Source: Bacillota bacterium | Lineage (GTDB): Bacteria; Bacillota; Bacilli; Paenibacillales; Paenibacillaceae | Assembly: GCA_023460795.1 (NCBI GenBank) | Contig: JAEWPC010000032.1 | Span: forward strand, 1-35,637 | Length of the DNA stretch: 35,637 bases | Reading direction: 5' to 3' | Shown here: in pieces, positions 8,052 to 15,833 of the stretch | How the letters are laid out: each line of letters starts with the position of its first letter | Position numbering within the stretch: the stretch's first letter is position 1 | Program-made: the position numbers and the translations under genes | The notes under the pieces: model-generated | Databases searched by the model: none | Seen by the model: only the letters and a program-made list of their open reading frames with translations | Told to the model about the DNA's origin: nothing

Positions 8052-8074
8052 GGTCCATCCTAGTCGGATGGACC
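8052..8074 (+). terminator. Hairpin after the exporter-WYL-SDR operon
   Basis: GGTCCATCC (8052-8060), five-base loop, GGATGGACC (8066-8074), a perfect nine-base stem 17 bases after the SDR stop. The following TCTTCG is a poor T-run, so termination may be partial. Confidence 0.55.
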
Positions 8075-8110
8075 TCTTCGCCGATTAGAATCAAATAATT
8101 AATAAGGTAC

Positions 8111-8139
8111 TTGAAAAAAGTAAGTTAGGGAATTATACT
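8111..8139 (+). promoter_or_regulatory. Sigma-A promoter of azoR
   Basis: TTGAAA (8111-8116), exactly 17 bases, TATACT (8134-8139). It lies about 105 bases before the azoreductase start, leaving a leader of roughly 100 nt that contains two inverted repeats. Confidence 0.8.
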
Positions 8140-8146
8140 GTGAACA

Positions 8147-8222
8147 GTAAGTCACAGTTACCTCGCAAACCGTGACTCTTATTTTGGAATTAACTGTGCG
8201 AATTTTAACACAGATTATTCCA
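8147..8222 (+). promoter_or_regulatory. Operator and leader inverted repeats upstream of azoR
   Basis: Three overlapping symmetric elements fill the leader. A palindrome with ends GTAA and TTAC lies at 8147-8161, at the expected transcription start. A stem AGTCACAGTT (8150-8159) and AACCGTGACT (8168-8177) has one mismatch. A long repeat TGGAATTAACTGTG (8185-8198) and CACAGATTATTCCA (8209-8222) ends about eight bases before the ribosome binding site AAAGGAGGAAA. Bacillota azoreductase genes are commonly repressed by MarR- or HxlR-type thiol sensors binding palindromes over the start site. The first palindrome fits that position. The regulator is not encoded next to the gene. Confidence 0.55.
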
Positions 8223-8244
8223 AACTAAAAGGAGGAAACCATAA

Positions 8245-8868
8245 ATGGCAAAAGTTCTATTCGTTAAAGCGAACGATCGGCCGGCCGAACAGGCGGTCAG
8301 CGTTAAAATGTACGAAACCTTCCTAAACGCGTACAAAAGCGCGAATCCGAGTGACGAAGTGACGGAATTGGATCTGTTCGCGGCCGAGCTGCCGTATTAC
8401 GGCAACAAAGCAATCACGGCTCTGTATAAGCAAGCTCAGAGCTTCCCTCTGGCGGAAGACGAGAAGAAGCTTGCGGATTTGATCGAATCGTACATGCGGC
8501 AATTTCTGGCGGCGGACAAAGTCGTGTTCGCGTTCCCGCTGTGGAACTATACGGTGCCGGCTCCGCTCGTCACGTACATCTCGTACTTGGCGCAAGCAGG
8601 CCGCACGTTCAAATACACGGCGGAAGGCCCGATCGGTCTCGCGGGGGACAAAAAAGTCGTGCTGCTGAGCGCGCGCGGAGGCGATTATTCGAACGAATTC
8701 ATGGCGGCGATGGAAGCGGCCAATCGCTTCGTCACGGCCTCGATCGGCCTTTGGGGAATCCAGCCTGAGATCGTCGTCATCGAAGGCCACAATCAATACA
8801 AAGACCGCTCCGAAGAAATTCTCGAGAACGGCCTGAATAAAGTAGCTGCGGTCGCTGCCGGATTCTGA
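8245..8868 (+). CDS. azoR: FMN-dependent NADH-azoreductase
   Basis: A flavodoxin-fold quinone/azo reductase of 207 aa, the normal size of AzoR. It uses NADH and FMN to reduce quinones and azo compounds by two electrons, protecting against electrophile and thiol stress in the cytoplasm. Visible family features are the N-terminal KVLFVKANDRP strand-loop, the FMN-contacting FAFPLWNYTVPAPL segment near residue 95, and the SARGGDYS loop near residue 145. The start is fixed by AAAGGAGGAAA nine bases upstream. It is a single-gene unit between its own promoter (8111-8139) and a strong terminator (8896-8951). Confidence 0.93.
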   Translation: MAKVLFVKANDRPAEQAVSVKMYETFLNAYKSANPSDEVTELDLFAAELPYYGNKAITALYKQAQSFPLAEDEKKLADLIESYMRQFLAADKVVFAFPLWNYTVPAPLVTYISYLAQAGRTFKYTAEGPIGLAGDKKVVLLSARGGDYSNEFMAAMEAANRFVTASIGLWGIQPEIVVIEGHNQYKDRSEEILENGLNKVAAVAAGF

Positions 8869-8895
8869 TCCGAAGACGCCCCGACATCGCCATAT

Positions 8896-8951
8896 AAAAC
8901 CGAAAGAATGGACACTTTGAACTAAAGTGACGCCAGTCTTTCGGTTTTTTT
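8896..8951 (+). terminator. Strong Rho-independent terminator after azoR
   Basis: Twelve-base stem AAAACCGAAAGA (8896-8907) with TCTTTCGGTTTT (8937-8948), a second inner stem CACTTT/AAAGTG (8913-8929), and a T-run reaching 8951. The symmetry would also stop minus-strand transcription. Confidence 0.85.
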
Positions 8952-9057
8952 GCATGCCTGACGGCGCGTAATTTAAATATTTTGTCATTTTTACAGGATC
9001 GATCCCGAATCGTGTCGAATTGGTAGAATATAACTCGCGAACCTATCGAGGTGTAAC

Positions 9058-10950
9058 ATGCGTAATTTCCGGCAGCCCGTCATGATCTTGGCGATCGTCT
9101 GTATCGCCATTGCCATTATGTCAACCTTTTCCACGAAATCCACTGGCGACGATTCCATGATTACCGTGCCCGAATGGAGTACGGCTTGGATCCGGCAATC
9201 AGAGATGCCTAGCCTGGACCCTCCCGCGAATGTCGAATGGCATTCCGCGACGGCCGAAAGCCCTCTTACCGAGATGCCGAACGAGGCTGCGGGCTCCTGG
9301 GTGTACATCATCGTACCGCCCACGTCCCCATACCATCATCCGGGTCTGTTGATAGAGAAGTTATACGGGCTCGACGTCACCGTCTACGAAGGGAACGACG
9401 AAATCTATCGTTCCTCGCGCGGCTATGACTTCGAGCGCAACATCGTGCTCGTTCCGCTGACGGTCAAACCGACCGCATCGAATGTCTATATTCGCATCGA
9501 ATCCAAAGAAGGAGCCGGGATCGGCAGCCCCGTTCGCATCGGCGAGTACGCCGACCTGTCCTCACTGAACGTTCGCCGGATGCTTCCGAACGTGCTTCTC
9601 GGTGCCGCTATCGCTTTCCTCGGACTGATCATGCTCGTCTCGACCGGCTTTTTCGTCCGGAAATTAACGAAGGCGGCCAATGCGCTCGGCTTGTTCATCC
9701 TGTCCACGGGCATGCTGATCGTCACTAACTCGTCGCTGCCTTACTATTATTTTCCCGATTACGGACCCATGCTGTTCTTCTTGTTCGATATGTTCATGTT
9801 GGTGCTCTGCCCATCCCTGCTCTACTTCATCGTCCGTTCCTTCGACGAGCCCTATGCTTGGTTAATGAAAGTCGAAAAGTGGCTCATCGGTTACTTCGGC
9901 GCGAGTTTCATCGTCATGATCGTATACAAATCCGTCGGCGGAACGTTCTATTTCTACTACAAGCTCTTTACGTTCTGGATTCTAGCTCCGTTAGTCTTGG
10001 CGCAGTTGATCGTCACCATCGTCTTAGCCGTCCGGAACGCCTATCGGGGATACAGTAATTCCATGCTGCCATCGATCGGGATTATCGCCCTGGCGGTGTC
10101 CGGCATCGCCGAACTAGTCATCCTCTTCATTCGGCACGGCATGTATGAGTTCGTCTTATGGAAATTCGGCCTCGTGTTCCTAATCGCCTGTCTCGTCATG
10201 GCTTTGAATCGCAGAATAGCCGCCGATTACGCGAAGCTGCTCACTTACTCCAAAGAGCTGGAACTATTCAATCACCAGCTGGAGAAAACCGAAAGAATGC
10301 GGATTCTGAGCGAAATGGCAGCCTCCATCGCGCATGAGATCCGCAACCCGCTGCAAGTCACGAGAGGCTTCCTGCAGCTGCTCTCGGGCAAAGCGAACGA
10401 AGAGAACAGGAATCAATTCGGTATGGCCATCAGCGAGCTGGACCGGGCAGCCGCCATCATTACGGATTACTTAACGTTCGCCAAGCCCGAGCAAGAGGTC
10501 ATGGTCTCGATGGACGTCAAGCAGCAATTGGACACGATCGCCACGATCATTCATCCGATGGTCATGCTGAACGGCGGGGTTCTTCAGGTAGACGCGGCCG
10601 ATCCCCTAACCATCGTCGGCAGCCCGTCCAAATTCAAACAAGCGCTGATCAATATTCTAAAGAATAGCGCGGAATCTCTGCAGGACGAGAACGGGAAAAT
10701 AGAAGTGAAGGCTTACGAGGACAATGCCACGGTGGTCATACGGATCTCCGATAACGGGCAAGGGATGGACGAGGAACAGCTGGCCAAGCTAGGCAACCCT
10801 TATTTCTCCACGAAAACGAAAGGAACCGGCCTCGGCCTCATGGTCACGTTCCGTATTATTGAAGTCATGCAAGGAACGCTGGAATTCCGCAGCGAAAAAG
10901 GAAAAGGAACCGAAGCGACGATTCGGTTCCCCATCGCGAGTCAGGCTTAA
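9058..10950 (+). CDS. Orphan sensor histidine kinase with 7TM-DISM-like sensor
   Basis: A 630-aa membrane kinase. Order: one N-terminal TM at about 8-24, an extracellular beta-rich domain at about 25-178 resembling 7TMR-DISM extracellular domains, and seven TM helices from about 180 to 390 (MLPNVLLGAAIAF to LVFLIACLVMAL). A short coiled coil follows, then HisKA with phospho-acceptor H426 in SIAHEIRNPLQ. The HATPase_c domain has N-box NILKNSAESL, G1 DNGQGMDEEQ and G2 GTGLGLMV. The HEIRNPLQ form of the H-box resembles sporulation-type kinases of Bacillota. GAGGTG lies six bases before the ATG. No response regulator gene is adjacent in the same direction, so its partner is elsewhere. Its stop codon interlocks with that of the converging NHLP gene at 10947-10950. 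Confidence 0.92.
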   Translation: MRNFRQPVMILAIVCIAIAIMSTFSTKSTGDDSMITVPEWSTAWIRQSEMPSLDPPANVEWHSATAESPLTEMPNEAAGSWVYIIVPPTSPYHHPGLLIEKLYGLDVTVYEGNDEIYRSSRGYDFERNIVLVPLTVKPTASNVYIRIESKEGAGIGSPVRIGEYADLSSLNVRRMLPNVLLGAAIAFLGLIMLVSTGFFVRKLTKAANALGLFILSTGMLIVTNSSLPYYYFPDYGPMLFFLFDMFMLVLCPSLLYFIVRSFDEPYAWLMKVEKWLIGYFGASFIVMIVYKSVGGTFYFYYKLFTFWILAPLVLAQLIVTIVLAVRNAYRGYSNSMLPSIGIIALAVSGIAELVILFIRHGMYEFVLWKFGLVFLIACLVMALNRRIAADYAKLLTYSKELELFNHQLEKTERMRILSEMAASIAHEIRNPLQVTRGFLQLLSGKANEENRNQFGMAISELDRAAAIITDYLTFAKPEQEVMVSMDVKQQLDTIATIIHPMVMLNGGVLQVDAADPLTIVGSPSKFKQALINILKNSAESLQDENGKIEVKAYEDNATVVIRISDNGQGMDEEQLAKLGNPYFSTKTKGTGLGLMVTFRIIEVMQGTLEFRSEKGKGTEATIRFPIASQA

Positions 10951-11195
10951 CCCCAATTGTATTGGAGGTTGCCAGGCTCGGCATTCGGATCTTCGAGCTC
11001 CGCCGGATTAGGCGGAATGACCAAGTAATAGTCGGACGGCGTCTCTTCCACTACCTTCAGGTTAATACCGGCCGGAACCTCGATACCGAACGATGCCTGC
11101 AGCGCCTTGCGCGGGTCGGCTAGCAGCTGCGCCTTAAATGCCGGATCAGCCCATGCTTTCTGAATGATCTGCACCTTCAAGGAATTCAAGGACAT
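10947..11195 (-). CDS. NHLP-type (nitrile-hydratase-leader-like) peptide, candidate RiPP precursor
   Basis: An 82-aa protein whose residues 12-61 match the pattern of nitrile hydratase alpha-like leader peptides: AWADPAFKAQLLADPRKAL, then FGIEVPAGINLKVVEET and YYLVIPP. In that family the conserved N-terminal part is a leader recognised by modifying enzymes, and the variable C-terminus is the product. Here the tail after the PP (residues 63-82) is short, acidic then aromatic, ending GNLQYNWG. It has no Cys, one Ser-free core and no clear GG or GA cleavage site. It is the last gene of the response regulator > kinase > isoprenoid-synthase-like operon, 71 bases after the latter. AAAGG lies 12 bases before the ATG, which is rather far. 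It could also be a non-RiPP stand-alone NHLP protein; no peptidase, cyclodehydratase or radical SAM gene is visible nearby. Confidence 0.75.
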   Translation of the reverse strand: MSLNSLKVQIIQKAWADPAFKAQLLADPRKALQASFGIEVPAGINLKVVEETPSDYYLVIPPNPAELEDPNAEPGNLQYNWG

Positions 11196-11266
11196 GGAGA
11201 CGACAACCTTTCATATGGGATTGGATGATTGCCTCCATCATACCACTTTATATACAAAATGTGCCA

Positions 11267-12214
11267 TTATTCTGCAAATTTCGACAACCATTGTGCGAAT
11301 GCGCCTTCTTCGGCCAAGCTACGCTTGTACTGCTCTACGTGCAAGGCGCTTGCACGTATCCCGTCGGCGACCGCATACGCAAAAGCGATGAGCGGATCCG
11401 GTATGCCCGGGAGCCGTCTAAGCTGCAGGACATAGCTTTCGGCAATGGATGCGAGAGCGTCTACGGCATGATAGTGGTAGATGGCCGTTCTAACCGTTCT
11501 CTCCTCCCATTCTTGGCCTGCAGGCGATGGAAGGAACGAGCGCGCGACAGACAAGAACGCATTGCCGTTAGGCTCGGACATATCTTCCTTCCAATCGTCC
11601 CAATCGTCGGATAGTTGGAGCACGGCAAGCGCCAGATCGACGGACCGCTCCGTATCCGGAATTCGATCCCGCATTCCCGCATGCAGCAATAATCCGCTCG
11701 CGCCTAGCTTAACCGGTGCCGCCTTCCGTGCCAACCGTACGAAGTCGTTCGGGTCGATCGGGCTCTCCATCTCCGAATAAACCGCGGTCGCCCACTCCTC
11801 CACGTACTTGCGGTAACGGTCCCATAACTCGGAATCGCTGGGGTAATGGCGGCCGTAGCGCCGTCTAAACCGTTCCTCTAGCAGCTGGCCAAGCGCCAAG
11901 GAGCCTCTTAACGTCCCCCGACTCCTCTCGCTCCCGTCCATCGCATCGTCCAGCAGAAAATACCGGAGCATCGCGAATAGATTGCCGACCGCCAGGTCGC
12001 GGCACAGCTCGATCGGGCTGTTCGTCAGCTCCCGCATCCAGTACGGCAGCAGGTAGCTGATTCGATTCGCCCGGCCACCGTTGCGAAGCGGATGGCTCGC
12101 CGTCAGCAGAGCCTGCGCCCGTTCTCGAAATTCAAGCGGAAGTCCCCTTAATTCCTCCGACGCTTCGGCAAAAACGAGCTCCAATTCATCGCGATACTCT
12201 TGCATCAACGGCAT
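11267..12214 (-). CDS. Class I isoprenoid-synthase-fold protein (terpene/prenyl synthase-like)
   Basis: A 315-aa all-helical protein from the ATG at 12214, which has GGGAGGGAAG upstream; an in-frame ATG at 12250 lies deeper inside the kinase gene. It carries the two acidic motifs of the class I isoprenoid synthase fold. The first is DDAMD at 89-93 (a perfect DDxxD, in FLLDDAMDG). The second is DDWDDWKED at 203-211, followed by NGN. In this fold the two motifs face each other and bind three Mg ions and a prenyl diphosphate. The sequence RISYLLPYWM followed by VGNLFAMLRYFLL resembles the Bacillota proteins annotated only as class 1 isoprenoid biosynthesis enzymes, not FPP or squalene synthases. 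Substrate and product are unknown. It overlaps the kinase stop by 10 bases and precedes the NHLP gene by 71, so all are probably one transcript. Confidence 0.72.
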   Translation of the reverse strand: MPLMQEYRDELELVFAEASEELRGLPLEFRERAQALLTASHPLRNGGRANRISYLLPYWMRELTNSPIELCRDLAVGNLFAMLRYFLLDDAMDGSERSRGTLRGSLALGQLLEERFRRRYGRHYPSDSELWDRYRKYVEEWATAVYSEMESPIDPNDFVRLARKAAPVKLGASGLLLHAGMRDRIPDTERSVDLALAVLQLSDDWDDWKEDMSEPNGNAFLSVARSFLPSPAGQEWEERTVRTAIYHYHAVDALASIAESYVLQLRRLPGIPDPLIAFAYAVADGIRASALHVEQYKRSLAEEGAFAQWLSKFAE

Positions 12215-13296
12215 ACTTCCGCTTCCCTCCCTGTATCTACGGGAATCCATCCTGAGAGAGATGCGCCTCCGGAAGGGGCGTTCCTCGCGGTCAGCTCTCC
12301 CCCGTGCCTCCGAATGATCCGCCTCGATATGGTGAGACCCAGCCCCGCGCCTCCGGTCGAGCGATTCCTAGAGGTCTCTCCCCGGAAGAGCGGTTCGAAT
12401 ACGCGTTCGAGCTCGTCCGGCGCGAATCCTAACCCGGAATCACGGATCGTGAACGCCACCCGATCGTTGGCCCGGCGATATTCAACGAGAATGCGGCCCT
12501 CATCGGGCGTATGTCTCACGGCGTTGTCCAATACATTGCCGATCGCCCGCACTAATAAATGCGAATCGGCGCGAATCGTATAATCTCCCGGCTCGTGATG
12601 AACCTGAATCGAGATTCCCTTCCGGTTGGCTTGCGGCCTTACGCTGTCCGTGGATAGTTGAACGATATCGCCCCAGTCGCACGAGCTTTCGAACAGCTCC
12701 GTCGCCTGATATTCCATCTTCGAGAAAGTGAACAGATCCTCGACCAACCGATCCAGCTGCGCCGATTTCTCCTTGCAGACGGCCACATACCGCGCGACTT
12801 GTTCCGGCGTTCTCGCGATTCCTTGCTCCAGCCCGTCGAGATAACCGCGCAAAGCGAATAACGGCGTTCGCAGATCATGCGCGACGGCCGCGATGATGAA
12901 TCGCCGTTCCTCCTCCAGCTTCGCTTGCTTCGACAGCGAGTCTTGAAGGCCGTTCACCATGATGTCGAACCCTTCCCGAACGTCGGCGATCTCCCGAATA
13001 GCCGATTCCGGCAAGCGAACGTCCCAATCGCCTTCGGCGATCTGCCGCGCCGCCTTCCCTAGCCCTTCCAGAGGGAGGAGCAGAAGCCGCCTCATCCTCA
13101 TGCCGACGATGAAGAAAGCGAGCAATAGTCCCGCGAAGGCTCCAATCAGAGGAATCGTATTCGAATGAGGCCGATCCGATCCTATATCGAGCGACAGGGT
13201 AGTTACTCCGTAGACAGCGACGAACATGAGCCAAGGTAACAATAGAATGAGCCCGAAGCTTAGCAACGAATAGGTGCGAAGACGAAGCCTTCTCAT
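12205..13296 (-). CDS. Sensor histidine kinase of a two-component pair
   Basis: A 363-aa membrane kinase starting at the ATG at 13296, whose ATGA overlaps the response regulator stop: classic translational coupling. Two TM helices (about 10-30 and 48-66) flank a very short extracytoplasmic loop of about 17 residues, too small for a conventional ligand domain, so the signal is probably sensed in or at the membrane. HAMP covers about 68-120. HisKA has H140 in AAVAHDLRTPLFALR. HATPase_c shows N-box VLDNAVRHT, G1 DSGLGF and G2 GGAGLGL. Such small-loop kinases often monitor the envelope or a cell-surface antibiotic. The gene overlaps the isoprenoid-synthase-like gene downstream, which makes that enzyme the prime candidate target or effector. 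Confidence 0.93.
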   Translation of the reverse strand: MRRLRLRTYSLLSFGLILLLPWLMFVAVYGVTTLSLDIGSDRPHSNTIPLIGAFAGLLLAFFIVGMRMRRLLLLPLEGLGKAARQIAEGDWDVRLPESAIREIADVREGFDIMVNGLQDSLSKQAKLEEERRFIIAAVAHDLRTPLFALRGYLDGLEQGIARTPEQVARYVAVCKEKSAQLDRLVEDLFTFSKMEYQATELFESSCDWGDIVQLSTDSVRPQANRKGISIQVHHEPGDYTIRADSHLLVRAIGNVLDNAVRHTPDEGRILVEYRRANDRVAFTIRDSGLGFAPDELERVFEPLFRGETSRNRSTGGAGLGLTISRRIIRRHGGELTARNAPSGGASLSGWIPVDTGREAEVCR

Positions 13297-13985
13297 ATCG
13301 GCACGCCCTCGAAGCGATAACCGACGCCCCATACGTTAGCCAGAAGCTGCGGTTGCTCCGGATGAAGCTCGATCTTCTCGCGTAATCGGCTCAAGTGAAC
13401 GCGGATCGTATGTTTATCGCCGATGCCGTCCCAGAATTTATCCAGCAAATGTTCATACGTGAACACTTGCTTCGGATGCTCCATGAACAGTCGCAACAGC
13501 TCGTATTCCTTCGGCGTAAGCGAGACTGGCGCATGGTCAACGAGCACTTCTCTCGTACCCGGATCAAGCTTGATGCGGCCGTAGTCCAACACTCGGCTCT
13601 TGCCGGTCGGCTGCGTTCCGGAACGACGTAGAACGGCATGAACCCTGGCAACGATCTCGGCTGGCGAAGCGGTCTTCACGATATAGTCATCGCCGCCAAG
13701 GGCCAGTCCGCGAATCTTATCCGTATCGTCGCCGCGAGCGCTCAAGAACAGAATCGGAACGTTGCTCTCCGCCCGAATTCGCCGGCACAGGTCGAATCCG
13801 CTCTGCCCCGGCATCATGACGTCGAGGAGAATGCATTGAATCGCGTTCTGTTGCAATAGCGTCCATGCCTGCATCGCATCGTTGGCCGTAACCACTTGAA
13901 AGCGGTCGTTCTCCAGAAAATCTCGGAGTAGTTGAGTGATACTCGGGTCGTCGTCCACGACCAGGATCATCGCTCTTTCGTTCAC
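13293..13985 (-). CDS. OmpR/PhoB-family response regulator
   Basis: A 230-aa regulator with a receiver domain at 1-120 and a winged-helix DNA-binding domain at about 135-228. The acidic pocket is D11-D12-D13 and the phospho-acceptor is D55 in ILLDVMMPGQSGF. The conserved Lys is in DDYIVKTASP, where Thr replaces the usual following Pro. The trans-reg-C domain shows LTPKEYELLRLF and TIRVHLSRLREKIE. It heads the four-gene operon with the kinase, the isoprenoid-synthase-like gene and the NHLP peptide, and is divergent from the DJ-1/PfpI gene with about 180 bases between starts. It probably controls its own operon and may control the divergent one. Confidence 0.95.
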   Translation of the reverse strand: MNERAMILVVDDDPSITQLLRDFLENDRFQVVTANDAMQAWTLLQQNAIQCILLDVMMPGQSGFDLCRRIRAESNVPILFLSARGDDTDKIRGLALGGDDYIVKTASPAEIVARVHAVLRRSGTQPTGKSRVLDYGRIKLDPGTREVLVDHAPVSLTPKEYELLRLFMEHPKQVFTYEHLLDKFWDGIGDKHTIRVHLSRLREKIELHPEQPQLLANVWGVGYRFEGVPI

Positions 13986-14168
13986 GCCATTCCCACCTTC
14001 CTCTACAGAACGCCTTGACCCAAGTGTATCATCTCTACGCCCCCGTTAACGAGAGCTTCCTATATTGTGACCGTTCGTTTATTGTTTTGTGATATTTGGG
14101 GTGCCTCAATCGAGAGACTCTCTTGTTATCCTACGAATCAACGGAGTGAATCAAGGGAGGTAACCCAG

Positions 14169-15191
14169 ATGTTGAATGTACAAATCGTGCTGTTCGATGG
14201 TTTCGATCTATTGGATGCCCTCGCGCCTTATGAAGTATTCTGCGCGGCCGAGATGTTCGCCGATTGCGAGATGCAAGTGGAACTCGTCACCGCGGAAGGA
14301 CCGCGGCGGGTTCCGAGCGGAACGGGCGGTCTTACCATTGAAGCCGGCGGCAGGCTGAACCCCATCCGGAAGGGCATCATCCTCGTGCCCGGCGCATCCG
14401 GCAAGCTGGAAGGAGAAGAGCCGGATGCCGTCCCCAACCTGCTCGCCAGGGCCGCGAATACGGGACTGAACGCAAAGCTGAAGCAGGCGCTCGGGGTTCC
14501 TGACGTCGTCGTAGCTGCCGTGTGCGGAGGCTCATTGGTGCTCGCCATGGGAGGGCTGTTGGAAGGAAGGCCCGTCGTCACGCATCATCTGGGGATGGAC
14601 GTGCTTGGGGCGACCGGGGCCGTCCCCGTACAAGCACGCGTGGTCGAAGACGGTAACCTGGTTACCGGGGGCGGAGTCACCTCGGGGCTCGACGTCGCGC
14701 TCTATCTGGTGGATAGAGAGCTGGGTCCGCGCATCGCCCATGCAGTAGAGCGATTGTTCGAATACGAGCGTAGAGGGACGGTGTGGCGCAATAGCGGTAC
14801 AGAGCTTCGTCCCGAAGCTTCGGACCGACGTGCCCATGCGGCGGGGAAGGAGATCGATTCTGATCGCTCCGCAACGAATAACGGCGTACGGGATTCGATG
14901 TTCGACGGGGAATGGGATACGTTAATCGCTACGCCGATTGGCAAAATGGCGGTCCGGCTTCATATCGCGGAGGTTAATGGAGTCATACGAGGAACGGCAA
15001 CGCAAGGCGACGAGGTTAGCGATTTTATCGATCCCGTCAGGAAAGGCAATAAGCTCGTCTGGTCGCAACGAATTACGAAACCGATGCGCTTGAATCTGAA
15101 TTTCGAAGCGACGGTCGACGGCGATCTCATGATCGGAACCGCTAAAGCCGGCATCTTGCCAGCCTCTAGACTCACGGGGCAGAGGCTGTAA
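14169..15191 (+). CDS. DJ-1/PfpI-family protein with a C-terminal lipocalin-like beta domain
   Basis: A 340-aa protein from the ATG at 14169 (AAGGGAGG upstream); the longer frame from 14067 has no binding site and covers the promoter region. Residues 1-190 are a DJ-1/PfpI class I glutaminase-like domain with the nucleophile elbow VVAAVCGGS (C119) and the conserved Glu E22 in APYEVF. The HHL..D.LGATGAV and VTGGGVTSGLD motifs are typical of the AraC-associated or isonitrile-hydratase branch. After a polar linker (about 215-245), residues 246-340 form a separate beta domain, beginning GEWDTLIATPIGKM and ending LTGQRL. It resembles small barrel modules seen at the ends of other bacterial enzymes. 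The combined length exceeds the usual 190-230 aa. Its stop overlaps the start of the DUF2306 gene by one base, so the two are co-translated. Confidence 0.85.
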   Translation: MLNVQIVLFDGFDLLDALAPYEVFCAAEMFADCEMQVELVTAEGPRRVPSGTGGLTIEAGGRLNPIRKGIILVPGASGKLEGEEPDAVPNLLARAANTGLNAKLKQALGVPDVVVAAVCGGSLVLAMGGLLEGRPVVTHHLGMDVLGATGAVPVQARVVEDGNLVTGGGVTSGLDVALYLVDRELGPRIAHAVERLFEYERRGTVWRNSGTELRPEASDRRAHAAGKEIDSDRSATNNGVRDSMFDGEWDTLIATPIGKMAVRLHIAEVNGVIRGTATQGDEVSDFIDPVRKGNKLVWSQRITKPMRLNLNFEATVDGDLMIGTAKAGILPASRLTGQRL

Positions 15192-15826
15192 TGGAGCGCA
15201 TGATGAATAAGCCAAGGTCCCTCTATAAGTTGATCGCCTTCGTCAGCGTTATCTACATCCTTTACGCGCTGGTTAACAACTATCTGGTCGATCCCGGCGC
15301 CGAGGCATTCCTAGACCGTAAAACGGATTTAACGCATGAACTCAAGCCGCGGATTTGGCTGAAGGTGATGTACGTTCATGTCGCGTTCGCCTGCCTGGCG
15401 ATGGCATCGGGTCTGTTGAACTTCTCCCCTCGAAGTCACAGCAAGCATCGCTCTTTGCATCGCTGGAACGGCTACGTCTATCTGTTCTCCGTCCTGATGG
15501 CCGTGCTGACTTCCGGTTATATGGCGCCCTACGCCACGGGAGGGCGTATCGGCAGCATGGGGTTCAATCTGCTTAATCTTCTCTGGCTGACCATCACGGT
15601 AACGGCGTTGGTCCATATACGGAGAAAAAGGATCACCCAACACCGACGCTGGATGATCCGGAGCTATGCTTTCTGCTTTACGAATATGATGATCCACCTG
15701 CTGACCTTCTTGATGCACGACATCGTCGGCATCGCGTACGTAACCAGCTATACGGTCGGATTATACGGCGCAATCGCGCTTCTCCTCGTTGCTCCGGAGG
15801 CGATATTCCGAATGGAGAAAAGATAA
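15191..15826 (+). CDS. DUF2306 integral membrane protein
   Basis: A 211-aa protein with about six TM helices: residues 12-30, 52-72, 90-108, 122-140, 158-176 and 183-200. It has the conserved DUF2306 features HVAFACLAMASG, SLHRWNGYVYL and HRRWMIRSYA, with His and Arg residues at membrane edges. Function is unknown; the arrangement of His residues recalls heme- or quinone-binding membrane proteins but nothing proves it. The ATG overlaps the DJ-1/PfpI stop codon (TAATG) and GAGG lies six bases upstream, so expression is coupled to that gene. It converges on the exporter gene, with only seven bases between the stops. Confidence 0.85.
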   Translation: MERMMNKPRSLYKLIAFVSVIYILYALVNNYLVDPGAEAFLDRKTDLTHELKPRIWLKVMYVHVAFACLAMASGLLNFSPRSHSKHRSLHRWNGYVYLFSVLMAVLTSGYMAPYATGGRIGSMGFNLLNLLWLTITVTALVHIRRKRITQHRRWMIRSYAFCFTNMMIHLLTFLMHDIVGIAYVTSYTVGLYGAIALLLVAPEAIFRMEKR

Positions 15827-15833
15827 TTGCCCG

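Noticed and set aside
10947..13985. Complete RiPP biosynthetic cluster
   Set aside because: No LanM, YcaO, radical SAM, peptidase or dedicated ABC exporter is visible; only a precursor-like peptide and a possible modifying enzyme, so it is reported as a hypothesis.
14067..14168. 34-residue N-terminal extension of the DJ-1/PfpI protein
   Set aside because: It covers the divergent promoter region and the real start at 14169 has AAGGGAGG.
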